The notes below the pieces were generated by a model. It was not told the DNA's origin. It made no database searches and saw nothing but the letters and a program-made list of their open reading frames with translations. Of a DNA stretch of 64,000 nt, positions 36,735-48,179 are shown one piece after another. Position 1 is the first letter of the stretch; every line of letters begins with the position of its first letter. Position numbers and translations under genes: made by a program. The stretch is from Heterodera schachtii (Eukaryota > Nematoda > Chromadorea > Rhabditida > Heteroderidae). The DNA is taken from the NCBI GenBank assembly GCA_023374025.1, contig SIJG01000013.1, forward strand, positions 92,846 to 156,845. Direction: 5' to 3'.

Positions 36735-38280
36735 GAGAGTTGATGGCCCCCTATTGTTTGCCCATGTCGTACACACATTTTGTGGTGGTGGAGTGCCGTT
36801 AAGAGAATTAATGGACTTGGGCCTTAAACAAGCAAAACAAAAAAATTTGTTCACAAGGATTTTCCAGGGTGAAGGAATGGAAAATGGGTTAAAAGTTTTT
36901 TTTGTTTTCAATGTTTAATTAAGGGAAGAAATGGTGGATGGAGGAATTAATGTGCTGCTACAGTGCACATTCATTCATTGTCCAAACAAATTTTGGCACT
37001 AATAGCAGTATATGGCGTTTAATACAAAAAATAAAATAAATTAAGTATAAATTTTAATCTCAAAAATTGTTTGAAAAAATTTAAATGATTTTATTAAATG
37101 TTTAAATTCGAGCAGAACTTTTAAATTTTAAGTAAATCAAAGCAATCCAATAATTATAAAAGCTACTTCAGACCTGCTGACGTAAAGCTAATTTGTAAGG
37201 GATAAATTTAAATAGTTTTTATAAATATTATATGACAAACTTTTCAGTTTAATGTAAAAGGGTGAAGAAGTGCCGTGCCAAAATGAAAAGTCTAAAATCG
37301 GTTTTGAATGTTTTGGCACGAAATCTTTGACTCATTTTCCAGAGGAGCCCCTAAATGCTAAGAATGTTTTGTTGTGATCGATCTGGTTTTCTGTTTTTAC
37401 CTTTATTTTTGGGGAGGACCAATGAGGAAATTTTCAAAAAAAATAAGTAAATTTTTAAATATTTTATATACATGAAACCAATTTGGTGTTTGTAATTTGT
37501 GCCTTGAATTTTTTTTATGTAGGGGATAAAAAAAGTGTCCCATTAAAAAGATAATGAGTACCAGACTTTTTTAATTGACAACAAATATTGTTAATTTAAG
37601 TAAACTGAGAAATGTACCTTGCAACATGCAATTCATCACAGTGTAATCTCATTAAAAAAAAGAGAAAACGGAATACCCTTTCAACAAAATGGCATTCATT
37701 AACAAATGAAAAATCAAACCTTTTTAATATGCAAAAGCACATCAACAAAATTAAATTTTCAAAATTTATAAATTTTTCTAAATGTTTTTTAAAAATTATT
37801 TTCTATTTATATATTAAATATAAATTAGAATATGCCCAACCAATAAATCACAACTAAGTTCAAATTGGGAATAAAATAAATGATTATTAAAATGTTTTGT
37901 TTTATTTTTAACAAAATTCGAATTTGAGTGATAAATCTTTGAGAACATTTTCCATTTCTTAGGAGTGCATTTTTCATTTTTATTGCTGGGAGACGGTGTT
38001 TTAGTTAAAATTTTACAAAAAACGTTCATTAAGCACAAAAATGCTAAATTAAGCACAAAAATTACATGCTCACAATCAGCATTAAGCACGAAAATACCAA
38101 TTTAAGCAAAAATCTGCATGAAAAAGTTGGACATAGAAGCCTCAAACCCAATTAGAAATGCGTTTTTTCATGCTAATTAGCACGCCCCAAGTTAGCAAAA
38201 AATTTCAGCAAATGCTGCAAAATCCGGGCTCCAATAATGAAATAATAAACCACCCTTTGAAAAGAATTAAATATTAATTT
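36002..38280. other. Intergenic with hairpin and poly-G tract
   Basis: Contains a small inverted repeat, ACCGTATTTCCTAAAATAGA at 36,459 against the complement ending at 36,532, around a G14 run, and a G run of about 35 bases near 36,700-36,732. The proline- and glycine-rich frames on both strands are translations of these tracts. Beyond 36,950 it is AT-rich with no gene seen. Confidence 0.45.
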
Positions 38281-38283
38281 TTA

Positions 38284-40484
38284 ATGATAATAATGCCGTT
38301 AAATGAAACCGAATCGCCACAAAATCAGCAATTAACTTATATTGAACTGTTCCATCAAAACGGGGACCAACACACATTGGCCATGTGGCTGATTATGGGT
38401 GAAAAGTGTGCACTCGCATCGGTTGGCATTGTGTTCAATGCCATTTTGGTTGCCACGACCGTAAAGTCTAAGTAAGCGAGTACAGTAGTAGAACTGGTAG
38501 CGAAAAACTAGCAGAGGAATGATGCGGAAATCTGCCATTAACCGCTTCACAATTGTACTGAAAAGATAACATTGGCGAGTAATTGAGCAATGGCAAATCC
38601 CGAATTTAAAAATACTCAAAATTTTGGCAATGGTTAGACACCGAGAGTCGAGACCAAGACCAAAACCATGAGAAATTTCTCAAAGCGAGACCGAGATTTT
38701 GAGCATCCCTAAAACATTTCTCATATATTTCAGAAAGCTTCACAACACTTGTAATGTGCTGTTCGCGTTGGATTCCTTCTTTTTGGCACTATTCCAACTG
38801 AACTCTCTGATCACTTTGTTGATCGCTGTTTTTGGCATAAATTTTGTGCCAAATTCGACATGTTTTTACTTCCAGCAGGCAGTGCCAATCTTCAGCGTGC
38901 TGATGTCTTTTTGCATGATGTTCCAAATTGGGCTTGAACGTCTCGCAAATGTTCTGCTTCCAATTTGGTTGAAAAATAATTTTTTAATTCGTTTTTGTGT
39001 TTTAATTAATTTTTTTCTATTTTTTATTTAGGAGTATGAAGAATGGCTCAAAGAATTTTCATGCTTTGTTTTTTTGTGTGTCACTTGCATCAAATTTGTT
39101 TTTGGTTTGGCTATGCTTTTCTGTTTATCACGACATAAACACGTAAAACGAGTTTATTCGATTATTTGAAAAATCTTTAAATTTAAAAAATTTATGAAAA
39201 AAGCGCAACAAATTTTATAGTTTCAACTTTTATGAAACCAATTCTGTGTTTGTTAGAACTAAAGCTATCTAAATGACACTAAATTTGTTGAATTTATTGT
39301 TTCCAAGAAAAGTTGATAATTTTTTTCCATTTTAAGCAAATTTAAAAACTTATAAATTGGAACGAATAATTAATTTAAATTTATATATTTATTTTTTAAT
39401 GAAAAGCATCGTTATGTGCACACCTTCTGACATCAGTGGGAAGGGACTCTTCTACACAATTTCGTTTAATCGATCAATGATAATGCACATTCTATTGATC
39501 ATAATTAACATTGCAATTGTTCTGCTTTTAAAATTCAAAAATGGTAAAAAACAAATAAAAATTTATTTATTTTTTAATTTATTTATTAATTATATTTCGA
39601 TTTTTTCATATGTCAGAAAATCAGCATTTCTCGAAAAGCATTTTCCGCTCATTGCTTTTCCTCGTCTTTTTGGAAACAATTGGATGGCTCCCGTCAATTT
39701 ATTTTGCCGAATTTTTTATTATTTTAGGTAAAAACAGTCAAATTTAGAAAGACAATTACAATTGAATTTAATTAGAAAAAAATATAATTACAATTAAATT
39801 TAATGAAAAACAATATAACTAAAAATTAAATTTAATTAGGAAACTAATAATAATTAAAAATTAAATTTAATTAGGAGTAATAATAATAAAAATTAAATTT
39901 ATAAAAAATTAAATTTAATAAGGAAGCTAATAATAACTAAAAATTAAATTTAATTAGAAAATTAATAATAATTAATAATTAAATATAATTAGGAAACTAA
40001 TAATAACTAATTAAATTTAATTCGGAAACTAATTATCACTAAAAATTAAATAATTAGGAAATTAATAACAATTAAAAATTTAAAAAATAATAAATTTAAT
40101 TAGAAAACTAATTATAACTAAAAATTATATTTAATTAGAAAATTGATAATAGGTAATTAAAAATTAAATATAATTAGGAAACTAATAATAACTAATTAAA
40201 TTTAATTCGGAAACTAATTATCACTAAAAATTAAATAATTAGGAAATTAATAACAATTAAAAATTTAAAATAAAAAATAAATTTAATTAGAAAACTAATT
40301 AAACTAACAATTATATTTAATTGTGAAATTAGAATTAATTAATCGTTGATTTTAGTAAAATAAATTTTAAATTTACTTTTTTTTAAAGTCGTTTATATCG
40401 CGAGGAAATTAATGGGTTTTTGCAAAGCGTTGGAATCAAAAAATTCATTGGCACGCAACACCAACAACACATAAATATGAGAAG
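38284..40484 (+). CDS. Srsx-like 7TM chemoreceptor, TM7 apparently lost
   Basis: Exons 38,284-38,471, 38,734-38,967, 39,032-39,142, 39,407-39,543, 39,617-39,727, then a tail exon from 40,389; the first five join in perfect phase. TM1 lies in exon 1, TM2-3 in exon 2 (CNVLFALDSFFLALFQLNSL; cysteine before TM3; IGLERLANV in the DRY position), TM4 in exon 3 (FHALFFCVSLASNLFLVWLC), TM5 in exon 4 (IMHILLIIINIAIVLLL) and TM6 in exon 5 (LLFLVFLETIGWLPSIYFAE). This is the plan of nematode Srsx-type chemosensory receptors in sensory cilia. The tail exon read in phase ends at 40,484. In another frame it reads RLYREEINGFL, the text expected right after TM7. The TM7 exon itself is not seen; a 640 bp AT minisatellite fills that space. 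Probably a recent pseudogene or a six-helix variant. Confidence 0.78.
39740..40380. repeat. AT minisatellite inside the chemoreceptor gene
   Basis: Units of about 35-40 bp built on TTAAATTTAATTAGGAAACT and AATAATAACTAAAAATT. A higher-order unit of about 183 bp is repeated once (near 39,987 and 40,170). It lies between the TM6 exon and the tail exon. Confidence 0.85.
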
Positions 40485-40725
40485 CTAAAAAATGTAACAA
40501 TAAAAGCAACTTTAAACTTTTATCAAATTTCTTTATTTCTTTTTTGCTAACGCTTTTGTTTATTATAGAATTTTTTTGTAGTTTTAGGGCAAAGTGCCAA
40601 ACGTTTTTTCAAAAAATTTTCTCAGTGACGAAACGATCAGTGACGAAATGATCGGCCACCGCGGAACCTATTAACAAAATAATTAAAATTGTTTACATAT
40701 GTAATATTTATTGCGAAAAAAACTA

Positions 40726-41198
40726 TTGGCGCCTAGTTAAAAGAAGGGGTTGGCAATTTTTTGGAAATTTTCACAAGAAAAATGGAAAAAAAGGCGAAAA
40801 ATACACCTTTAAAGATCGACCTTTTAAATTCGAAAAATTCGTCGGACATTTGGCATTTTTAATAAATCTTTCGCCATTTTTTGCGAACTTTTCTTTTTTT
40901 AAGTGAGAATTTTTTTCGAAATTTTGGCAAATTTGGAAGTACTTTTTTTATACAATGGACGACAATAAAAATTAGCATTTTTAAGTTTTAAATTCATTTT
41001 TTGGTTGTTTATTGTAATCTTTAAGTTTACTTACTTTTTTGGAATTTTTGAGGGTTTAAAACATATATTTTGACAGTTTTTAGTCCATATTTTGGCCATT
41101 TTTGAGCTTTTTAGTCCATATTTCGGGCATTTTTAGTCAATAGGCAAAAAAAAAGTGAAAAAATTTAAAAAAGACCCCCTTTTTTTAACTGGCGCCAA
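40726..41198. mobile_element. Inverted-repeat element with TTGGCGCC ends
   Basis: Ends TTGGCGCCTAGTTAAAAGAA and the complement of TTTTAACTGGCGCCAA, about 24 bp with small indels. CTA lies next to each end (40,723-40,725 and 41,200-41,202, one base off on the right), which hints at a 3 bp duplication. Interior carries GGCGAAAAATACACC and CATATTTTGGCC motifs seen in other elements here. No coding capacity. Confidence 0.6.
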
Positions 41199-41199
41199 G

Positions 41200-42055
41200 C
41201 TATTTTCCTCCGAATTCATTGGCATTATTTATTTTGAAGCATAAAAATGATAACGAAAAGAATCATAAAATAATTAATAAGGCAGGGATTCTTTTTTTAT
41301 GTAAATACATGTTTTTTTCCTGGCTTTCTTTTTTGTATTTGCGAACAAAAGTTGGGACTTTTATTTACATATTTTTTATATTTCGGGGTTTTTTTAAATA
41401 TTACATATGTACATATTTTTATACATATTTTGGACTTTTTCTCATTTTTTCGTACATATTTTGCAATTTTAGAGGATTTTTAACAATTTCGAATTCGGTG
41501 AGGTACACATATTCTTGAATTTTACCAAAAAATTATTTAATTATTGCTTTTGAAAGTTCGTGGACGAGAATGAATAAAAAGAATATATTATTTATTAAAT
41601 TAAAAAAATAAAAATGGTGAAAAAATGAAAAATTTTGAAAATGAGAAATAATGTGTCACATCGCGTCTCGCATCAGTGATTGATGATTCGCTGTTTCCAT
41701 CAAAGTGTCCATCATTGTCCAAACTAATTGCATCGCCATTCATTTCTAAAAAATTGCATAATTTAATTTAAATAATATTTAATTTCATTTTCAAAAGTTT
41801 CAATCTTTTTTTTTGCCATTTTATAACCCGGCGAATGGTCGTTAAAACTTTAATATTCCAAAAGAAAAATGTTCTTTTTCTCGTTTTTTTTGGTGTTTAA
41901 CGGAACTTACTTTGAGCTTTAAAGAATTCAATCTAACCAAATATAGTTCATTTACTAGGCTCCCAAATTTCAGTTCCCTAGCAAAATTTAAAAAAAGTTT
42001 CAAGAAAAAAGAATAGTTTCGGTTTCGCAATTTTAAATGTGCGAAATGGATTTTA
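41200..42055. other. Intergenic, no gene supported
   Basis: AT-rich DNA with repeated CATATTTTGG-like text near 41,400-41,470 and a low-complexity hydrophobic frame at 41,219-41,518 that follows base composition. Confidence 0.4.
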
Positions 42056-42058
42056 TCA

Positions 42059-42598
<540 letters not shown>

Positions 42599-42735
42599 CT
42601 GAAAAACACAGTAATTATCAAAGGGTTTACCGTAATCTCTTTGAAAAAATATGTAAATAAATAAAATTGTAAAGCAATTCGACAATGGAAAAAAAACTGC
42701 CGATTAAGAATATGTAAGAATTGGGAACCGCCCGG

Positions 42736-43960
42736 TTTTCAAAACCGGCTCCGCCAAAACGTTAGAGAAATATCAAACATTGTTGTACGTGAAGCGAAAA
42801 AGCGGTCAAAACGGCGAAGGAAAGTGAGCAGATTTTGGCCGATGAAGCTGAAAATTGTACAAATTCAGTTTTTTACAAGATTTAATGTTTCTGAACAGGC
42901 GGTTCGTCATGAGAAATGAAGGCGAAGAAGAACGCAACACCTCCCGATGGGCCCACAACTTGTGAATGCCTCTTGGGCCAGCGCCTGACGAAAAGCTCTG
43001 GGATGATGTCATTGCCCAGGACTTGTTGAGCGCGTGCGAGTGCTGTCTCGTATGAAGTCCTCGACTCGGCACTGACGGGGAAGCGGACGGTGAATGCAGG
43101 GGCCGCTTCCGCTCTTGACTCATATACAGTGAAGAGAAAAGTGCGGCCTAAAGTACGAAAATAGGGCAGTCTTTGGTTGAAAATGCCAAATTACGTGCCG
43201 TGTCGTCCGATGCCAACAGTTGGAGGGACGATGGTCAGTCCAATGATCAAGCCTGGGGCTTTGGTTTGCGATTCCCCTGGTGATGGTCCTCGCGGTGAGC
43301 CTTACAAATGTGTGGTCTCAATGTTCCAAGCTTGTCCAAACCGTACGTTTTGGTACAATTTGTCGGCTAAAGATGATGCAGTAACAAAGGCATTTCGTGA
43401 ATAAACTTGCATTGCTTGCAATGAAGTTCTGTAGCGACAGCGATGGCATTGGCATTTGGTTGAATCATAGTCGAAGCGTACAAAAATTGCGTGAAAAAGT
43501 TAAAAGGGTTCCTTTCATAACAATTCAAAAAGGCATTTATTTACATTAATTTTTGCTTTAGCCTTATTTTGTGCATTACTGTACACTTTTTATAATGCAA
43601 GAATGTACCGGAGTATATAAAGCTGACCAAATCATTTCCAGTCATATTCTCATCTCATTCATTCAATTCATATTTTTTTAAATAAATTTTATTTTTCATT
43701 CACTTCCTTTTAAATTTTCTTCGATTAATTCGAAAAAAAATGTCGGACAATCCGAAAGAAGCAGAGAAAGAAATGGAAGAAGCGATGTAATCATTCCGAA
43801 ATTGGATTCCATGGCAAATCACCTTGTTATTTCAGCTTATTGGAAGCAAAAATTGGAGACAATGGCGCAAATAAAATGGAAGTTATCAATGCCAATTTGG
43901 GATCGCTGCCAATCCCTCAAAATCCGTTGCCGAACAAAAAGTCATCGGATTCAAAGGCAT
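42736..43960 (+). repeat. Repeat unit R, copy 1
   Basis: Shared with 46,375-47,498 (same strand) and 54,407-55,436 (reversed). Starts TTTTCAAAACCGGCTCCGCC. It contains GC-rich coding-like text on both strands (minus: SQERKRPLHSPSAS; plus: PNYVPCRPMPTVGG), then a TATA box and the F-box leader mini-gene. Copies 2 and 3 share a 70-codon frame (MVENAKLRAVSSDANSW..) that copy 1 breaks by a one-base difference near 43,262, so which frame is real is unclear. Its right end is fused directly to intron 4 of the minus-strand F-box gene. Confidence 0.85.
43614..43622 (+). promoter_or_regulatory. TATA box of the R1 mini-gene
   Basis: TATATAAAG after GTACCGGAG, about 118 bp before the ATG at 43,740, with a TCATTC-rich stretch about 30 bp downstream that could hold the start site. 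The same box is conserved in R2 (47,152-47,160). Confidence 0.55.
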
Positions 43961-43962
43961 AA
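43740..43962 (+). CDS. F-box-family leader mini-gene in R1, 57 aa
   Basis: Exon 1 (43,740-43,786) encodes MSDNPKEAEKEMEEA, the leader I recall from Globodera F-box proteins. A 49 bp GT..TTTCAG intron follows, then exon 2 (43,836-43,962) with KIGDNGANKMEVINANLGS and LPIPQNPLPNK, text that in the family lies after the F-box. So the F-box itself is missing. The end SSDSKA then stop arises in a shifted frame: one A fewer in the AAAAAG run would read VIGFKGI, the family sequence. A TATA box precedes it. It may be a decoy peptide gene or simply an internally deleted pseudogene. Confidence 0.6.
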
Positions 43963-45214
43963 TTTGACAATCAAAAATTGCTGTTGCTGCTCACCCAATG
44001 CAATTACTGCCGTACCAAAAAATAAAATGGATATTGTTCAAATTGGCATTGGCACTCCTCGAATTTTCGTGGCTCCATTTAAGTGCCACCTTCGCTGTCT
44101 CCCCAACATTGGGCACCGTTGCAACAGCCAATTATACATTATTTCGTTGGATGATGCATCGATCTTCTGTTTCAGTGTAAGCTTCTCATTCGTCACTTCG
44201 TTCACCAATTCAAATGGTTCAGTTGGCATTGTGTCCACACGAAAATAAAGTTGAATATGGTAACTGACAGAAGTGGTGGCACGGCGAAATGTCTAAAAAT
44301 TGGTAAAACGAAAATAATTTTAGAAAATATGGCGGGACACCTCTTTGAAGTTGTTGACCCATTCGAGATCCAGTGGACCCACATAATTATTGCGATACAA
44401 TCGCTTCGGTTGTCCATCTTTGCTCGGAGTGTGAAGCCATTTGGACAATGCTTGGCCAACAGTTGCATTTGGCCCATCGTCAGCAATTCCATCGGGGAAC
44501 AGATAACCAGAATCGATTGAATTCAATTTGTCAAGATCAGTGAGAATTGTCGGTGAAGTGCGGCGACGCAAATTGTCCAAATGATCGCCATCGTCAAAGC
44601 TCAAATGGCGAATGTTTGTCGCAAAAATTGGCCAAATTTCATGGATAAAAAGTTCCCAAATTGGCTGGTCATCATTGCCCTGTGAAGAATACACATACAA
44701 CTCCAATTTGGTGCCACTTCTGTCCCAAATGTGCTGGTTGGAGCGGAGAAATGTGATCACGGAATGATCAATGTATCTGAACAATTATTAAAATTCTTTA
44801 ACGTGCCACAAAAGTTAAGAATGACCGAATATAAAGGAAAAGAAAACGAATTTTCTTGGGCAGCGAATGGTTCGGCAACGGAAATTCCACCAATTTGCCA
44901 TCGATCGGTAAAAGCGGAAATTGCACAAAATTGCCGTCGACCGGTACACACATTTTCGGCTTTGGTCCACATTTGTCCTTTTGAATTTCGATTGCTCTCC
45001 AAATTGTCAATTCCGTTTTTCCATCAAAATGTTTGTCCACCAAAAAATCGAAACGGTCGGAAAGCAATGCCGTTTTGAGTCCGAGTTGAGCATGGTCAAA
45101 CGATGGGAGAATGTCCATCCAAACGTCGCTACAAATCCAACTGAAACATAGGAAAAAAATTTTGGTAAAATAAAATTTGTATGTAATTTAAAAAATTGCT
45201 TACCGTTTGTTCAT
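43961..45214 (-). pseudogene. F-box-like family gene F2, frameshifted and 3'-truncated
   Basis: Exons 45,214-45,204 (MNKR), 45,140-44,826, 44,776-44,341 and 44,292-43,995. Text includes WMDILPSFDHAQLGLKTALL (F-box-like), YIDHSVITFLRSNQHIWDRS, HEIWPIFATNIRHLSF, TILTDLDKLNSID and FELVNEVTNEKLTL. Exon 4 is 298 nt, but the relatives have lengths leaving remainder 2 on division by 3 (281, 260, 299). One base is missing near 44,107 (CCCAATGTTGGGG), which shifts the frame. Intron 4 is cut 35 bp after its donor by the end of R1, so the last exon is absent. F-box proteins link substrates to SCF ubiquitin ligases. The nearly identical inverted paralogue F3 is complete. Confidence 0.85.
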
Positions 45215-45253
45215 TTTTGCGATTGTATTATGAATGAAAAAGTCTTTTGACCC

Positions 45254-45262
45254 CTTTATATA
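45254..45262 (-). promoter_or_regulatory. TATA box of F2
   Basis: TATATAAAG on the minus strand, 40-48 bp before the ATG, followed by GGGGTCAAAAGACTTTTTCATTC. The same arrangement precedes F3 and F5. Confidence 0.6.
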
Positions 45263-45466
45263 CCTATAAAATAAAAATTTTTAACAACTGTTTTTATTCG
45301 GCCGAACTCTTCCCGGCAATGAGAGTGGACTTCTTGAAAGGTTTTTTGGGTTTTATGGTTTTATCAATTCACAGTTTTTAAAATTTTGCATTTTAAATCA
45401 GAGGGTGGGGCAGAAGAGAGAGTTATTCCCATTTGGGTAAATATTCTACAATTTATGAGCCATTTT

Positions 45467-46324
45467 GGTAAAAGTGAAGAATACTGACAACTCCGATTTT
45501 CTTGTTGAATGATATATCATTCGATTCCTCTGGGGCTCTAACTAACGAATCCGAAAGAACTTTTTGGCGGCAACCAATCCCTGAAGAGTTACAGACCCGG
45601 GACTGAAGTGGCCAAATGCCTTAGGGACTGAACCGTCCAAAGCCTTAAAACGCATAAAAATGCAATAAAATATAGATCAGTCGATTCCTCTTAGTTTATA
45701 ATATGCAGGAATCCATTTCTGAGGGCGCGCAGCGCCCGCCTTGGCGAGCATGCGAAGACGGAGCAAGTAGTGGGGCGAGACGGAGGGCGGAGGAAGCAGT
45801 CTGACGAGCGCCACAGGCGGTTGACTGCGGGGGCCCGAAGGGCCCCCGCCAGTCAGTCAACCGCCTGCGGATCACGCGCGGACTTCTTCCGGAGCCCGTA
45901 GTCTCGCCCCACCTACTGGCCGCCGTAGTCGAGTGTGCGGTGTTATGGCCAAAATCACTCACCAATTCACTTTTAGTTTGTACATTTAGTCCCTTACAAT
46001 CTTTTTTATCATGGTCATTTTTTGAGGTTTTGAGGACCCATGTCTTTTGTCAATTTCCTTTTGGATTAAAAATTCTTTCGGATTCCTCCTTTACATGCCG
46101 AGAGGAAGCGATAGATATATATTTTGTTGCATTTTATGCGTTTTAAGGCTTTGGACGGTTCAGTCCTTAAGGCATTTGGCCACTTCAGTCCCGGGTCTGT
46201 AACTCTTCAGGGATTGGTTGCCGCCAAAAAATTCTTTCGGATTCGTTAGTTAGAGACCAAAAGGAATCGAATGATATATCATTCAACAAGAAAATCGGAG
46301 TTGTCAGTATTCTTCACTTTTTCC
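45467..46324. mobile_element. 858 bp foldback element with GC-rich core
   Basis: Arms of about 220 bp are inverted copies starting GGTAAAAGTGAAGAATACTG (right arm GGAAAAAGTGAAG). They are flanked by the 8 bp duplication GCCATTTT at 45,459-45,466 and 46,325-46,332. The corresponding single site is intact at 55,488-55,495 in the inverted paralogous block. The core (about 45,715-45,945) is strongly GC-rich, unlike anything around it, and has its own hairpin around GGGGGCCCGAAGGGCCCCC. No transposase frame. The open minus-strand frame over the core shows no known domain. Confidence 0.88.
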
Positions 46325-46374
46325 GCCATTTTATACCCCCCCCCCCAAAAAAACTGAAATTTTTCGAAAAAACG

Positions 46375-47498
46375 CTTTTCAAAACCGGCTCCGCCAAAAC
46401 GTTAGAGAAATATCAAACATTGTTGTACGTGAAGCGAAAAAGCGGTCAAAACGGCGAAGGAAAGTGAGCAGATTTTGGCCGATGAAGCTGAAAATTGTAC
46501 AAATTCAGTTTTTTACAAGATTTTAATGTTTCTGAACAGGCGGTTCGTCATGAGAAATGAAGGCGAAGAAGAACGCAACACCTCCCGATGGGCCCACAAC
46601 TTGTGAATGCCTCTTGGGCCAGCGCCTGACGAAAAGCTCTGGGATGATGTCATTGCCCAGGACTTGTTGAGCGCGTGCGAGTGCTGTCTCGTATGAAGTC
46701 CTCGACTCGGCACTGACGGGGAAGCGGACGGTGAATGCAGGGGCCGCTTCCGCTCTTGACTCATATACAGTGAAGAGAAAAGTGCGGCCTAAAGTACGAA
46801 AATAGGGCAGTCTTTGGTTGAAAATGCCAAATTACGTGCCGTGTCGTCCGATGCCAACAGTTGGAGGGACGATGGTGAGTCCAATGATCAAGCCTGGGGC
46901 GTTTGGGTTGCGATTGCCTTGGTTATGGTCCTCGCGGTGAGCCTTACAAATGTGAGGTCTCAATGTCCCAAGCTTGTCCAAACCGTACGTTTTGGTACAA
47001 TTTGTCGGCTAAAGATGATGCAGTAACAAAGGCATTTCGTGAATAAAATTGCATTACTTGCAATGAAGTTCTGTAGCGACAGCAAGGCATTTCTTTACAT
47101 TAATTTTTGTTTTAGCGTTATTTTGTGCATTTCTGTAAGATTGTACCGGAGTATATAAAGCCGACCAAATCCTTTCCAGTCATACTCTCATCCCATTCAT
47201 TCCATTCATATTTTTTTAAATAAATTTTATTTTTCATTCACTTCCTTTTAAATTTTCTTCGATTAATTCGAAAAAAAATGTCGGACAATCCGAAAGAAGC
47301 AGAGAAAGAAATGGAAGAAGCGATGTAATCATTCCGAAATTGGATTCCATGGCAAATCACCTTGTTATTTCAGCTTATTGGAAGCAAAAATTGGAGACAA
47401 TGGCGCAAATAAAATGGAAGTTATCAATGCCAATTTGGGATCGCTGCCAATCCCTCAAAATCCGTTGCCGAACAAAAAGTCATCGGATTCAAAGGCAT
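46375..47498 (+). repeat. Repeat unit R, copy 2
   Basis: Direct copy of R1 lacking about 100 bp near the middle. It forms, with F2, the block that is inverted at 54,407-57,056. Confidence 0.88.
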
Positions 47499-47518
47499 TT
47501 GGACTACGTAAAATTTGA
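47278..47518 (+). CDS. F-box-family leader mini-gene in R2, 63 aa
   Basis: Exons 47,278-47,324 and 47,374-47,518. Same as the R1 mini-gene (MSDNPKEAEKEMEEA, then KIGDNGANKMEVINANLGS) but ending SKAFGLRKI because the DNA after the repeat differs. A TATA box lies at 47,152-47,160. Retention of leader, intron and promoter in two copies is consistent with recent duplication and does not prove function. Confidence 0.55.
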
Positions 47519-47716
47519 ATTTTTATAATTTGTTTGTCAAACACTGAGCCAACAGTCGGCAGAGATAAAGCAGAAACGGAAATGCAAAAAGAAAGAAAAA
47601 TCGAAATTAAATTATTATATTGCTTTTTCCATCTGGCTGAACAACTTTAATAATCTGTGCATTTGTTTGTGTGGCGACAACAAAGTTGACAATTGTGGAA
47701 CAAATCAAAGCGGTGA

Positions 47717-48179
47717 GTAATTCTGTAGTTTGTCCCCCGCTTTTTGGAAAAAAAAATTTCAAAAAATTTTTTGCCCTAAAAACAAGTTTCCAGGGGTTTT
47801 TGGGGTCGCTGATCACGAATCCGGCATCCATTTCGGCCAATTTCGAATCCCGGACCCGAACTCGAACAAAAAGTCGAAAATTCAAATTTTCGAATTTCGC
47901 ATTTTTGTCTAAACATGACTCAAATGATCTTTTATTGCAAAATTGGTAACTTTTAGAACGTTTTCGTGTATTTAAACCAATATTGAACCAAAGATTAGAA
48001 ATTCGAAAATTTGAATTTTCGATTTTTGGTTCGAGTTCGTGTCCGGGATTCAAAATTGGCCGAAATGGATGCCGGATTCGTGATCAGCGACCCCAAAAAC
48101 CCCTGGAAGCTTGTTTTTAGGGCAAAAAATTTTTTGAAAATTTTTTTTCCAAAAAGGGGGGGACAAACTACAGTATTAC
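47717..48179. mobile_element. MITE with about 180 bp inverted ends at the 3' end of F1
   Basis: Left GTAATTCTGTAGTTTGTCCC and right complement GTAATACTGTAGTTTGTCCC. The arms continue through GGGGTCGCTGATCACGAATC on both sides. It interrupts F1 immediately after CATTTCG of exon 4. No clear target duplication, so the insertion may have come with a deletion. Confidence 0.8.

Noticed and set aside
36533..36918. Proline/glycine-rich frames on both strands near 36.7 kb
   Set aside because: They are the two strands of a poly-G tract with no conserved domain.
43177..43404. 75-codon frame MPNYVPC.. in R1 resembling a zinc-binding peptide (CxxxxxACPN)
   Set aside because: R2 and R3 differ by one base and keep another frame, so there is no consistent coding evidence.
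42736..47498. R1 and R2 as long terminal repeats of a retrotransposon around F2
   Set aside because: They are direct repeats, but they lack TG..CA ends and a primer-binding site, and the DNA between them is an F-box gene on the opposite strand with no reverse transcriptase or integrase.
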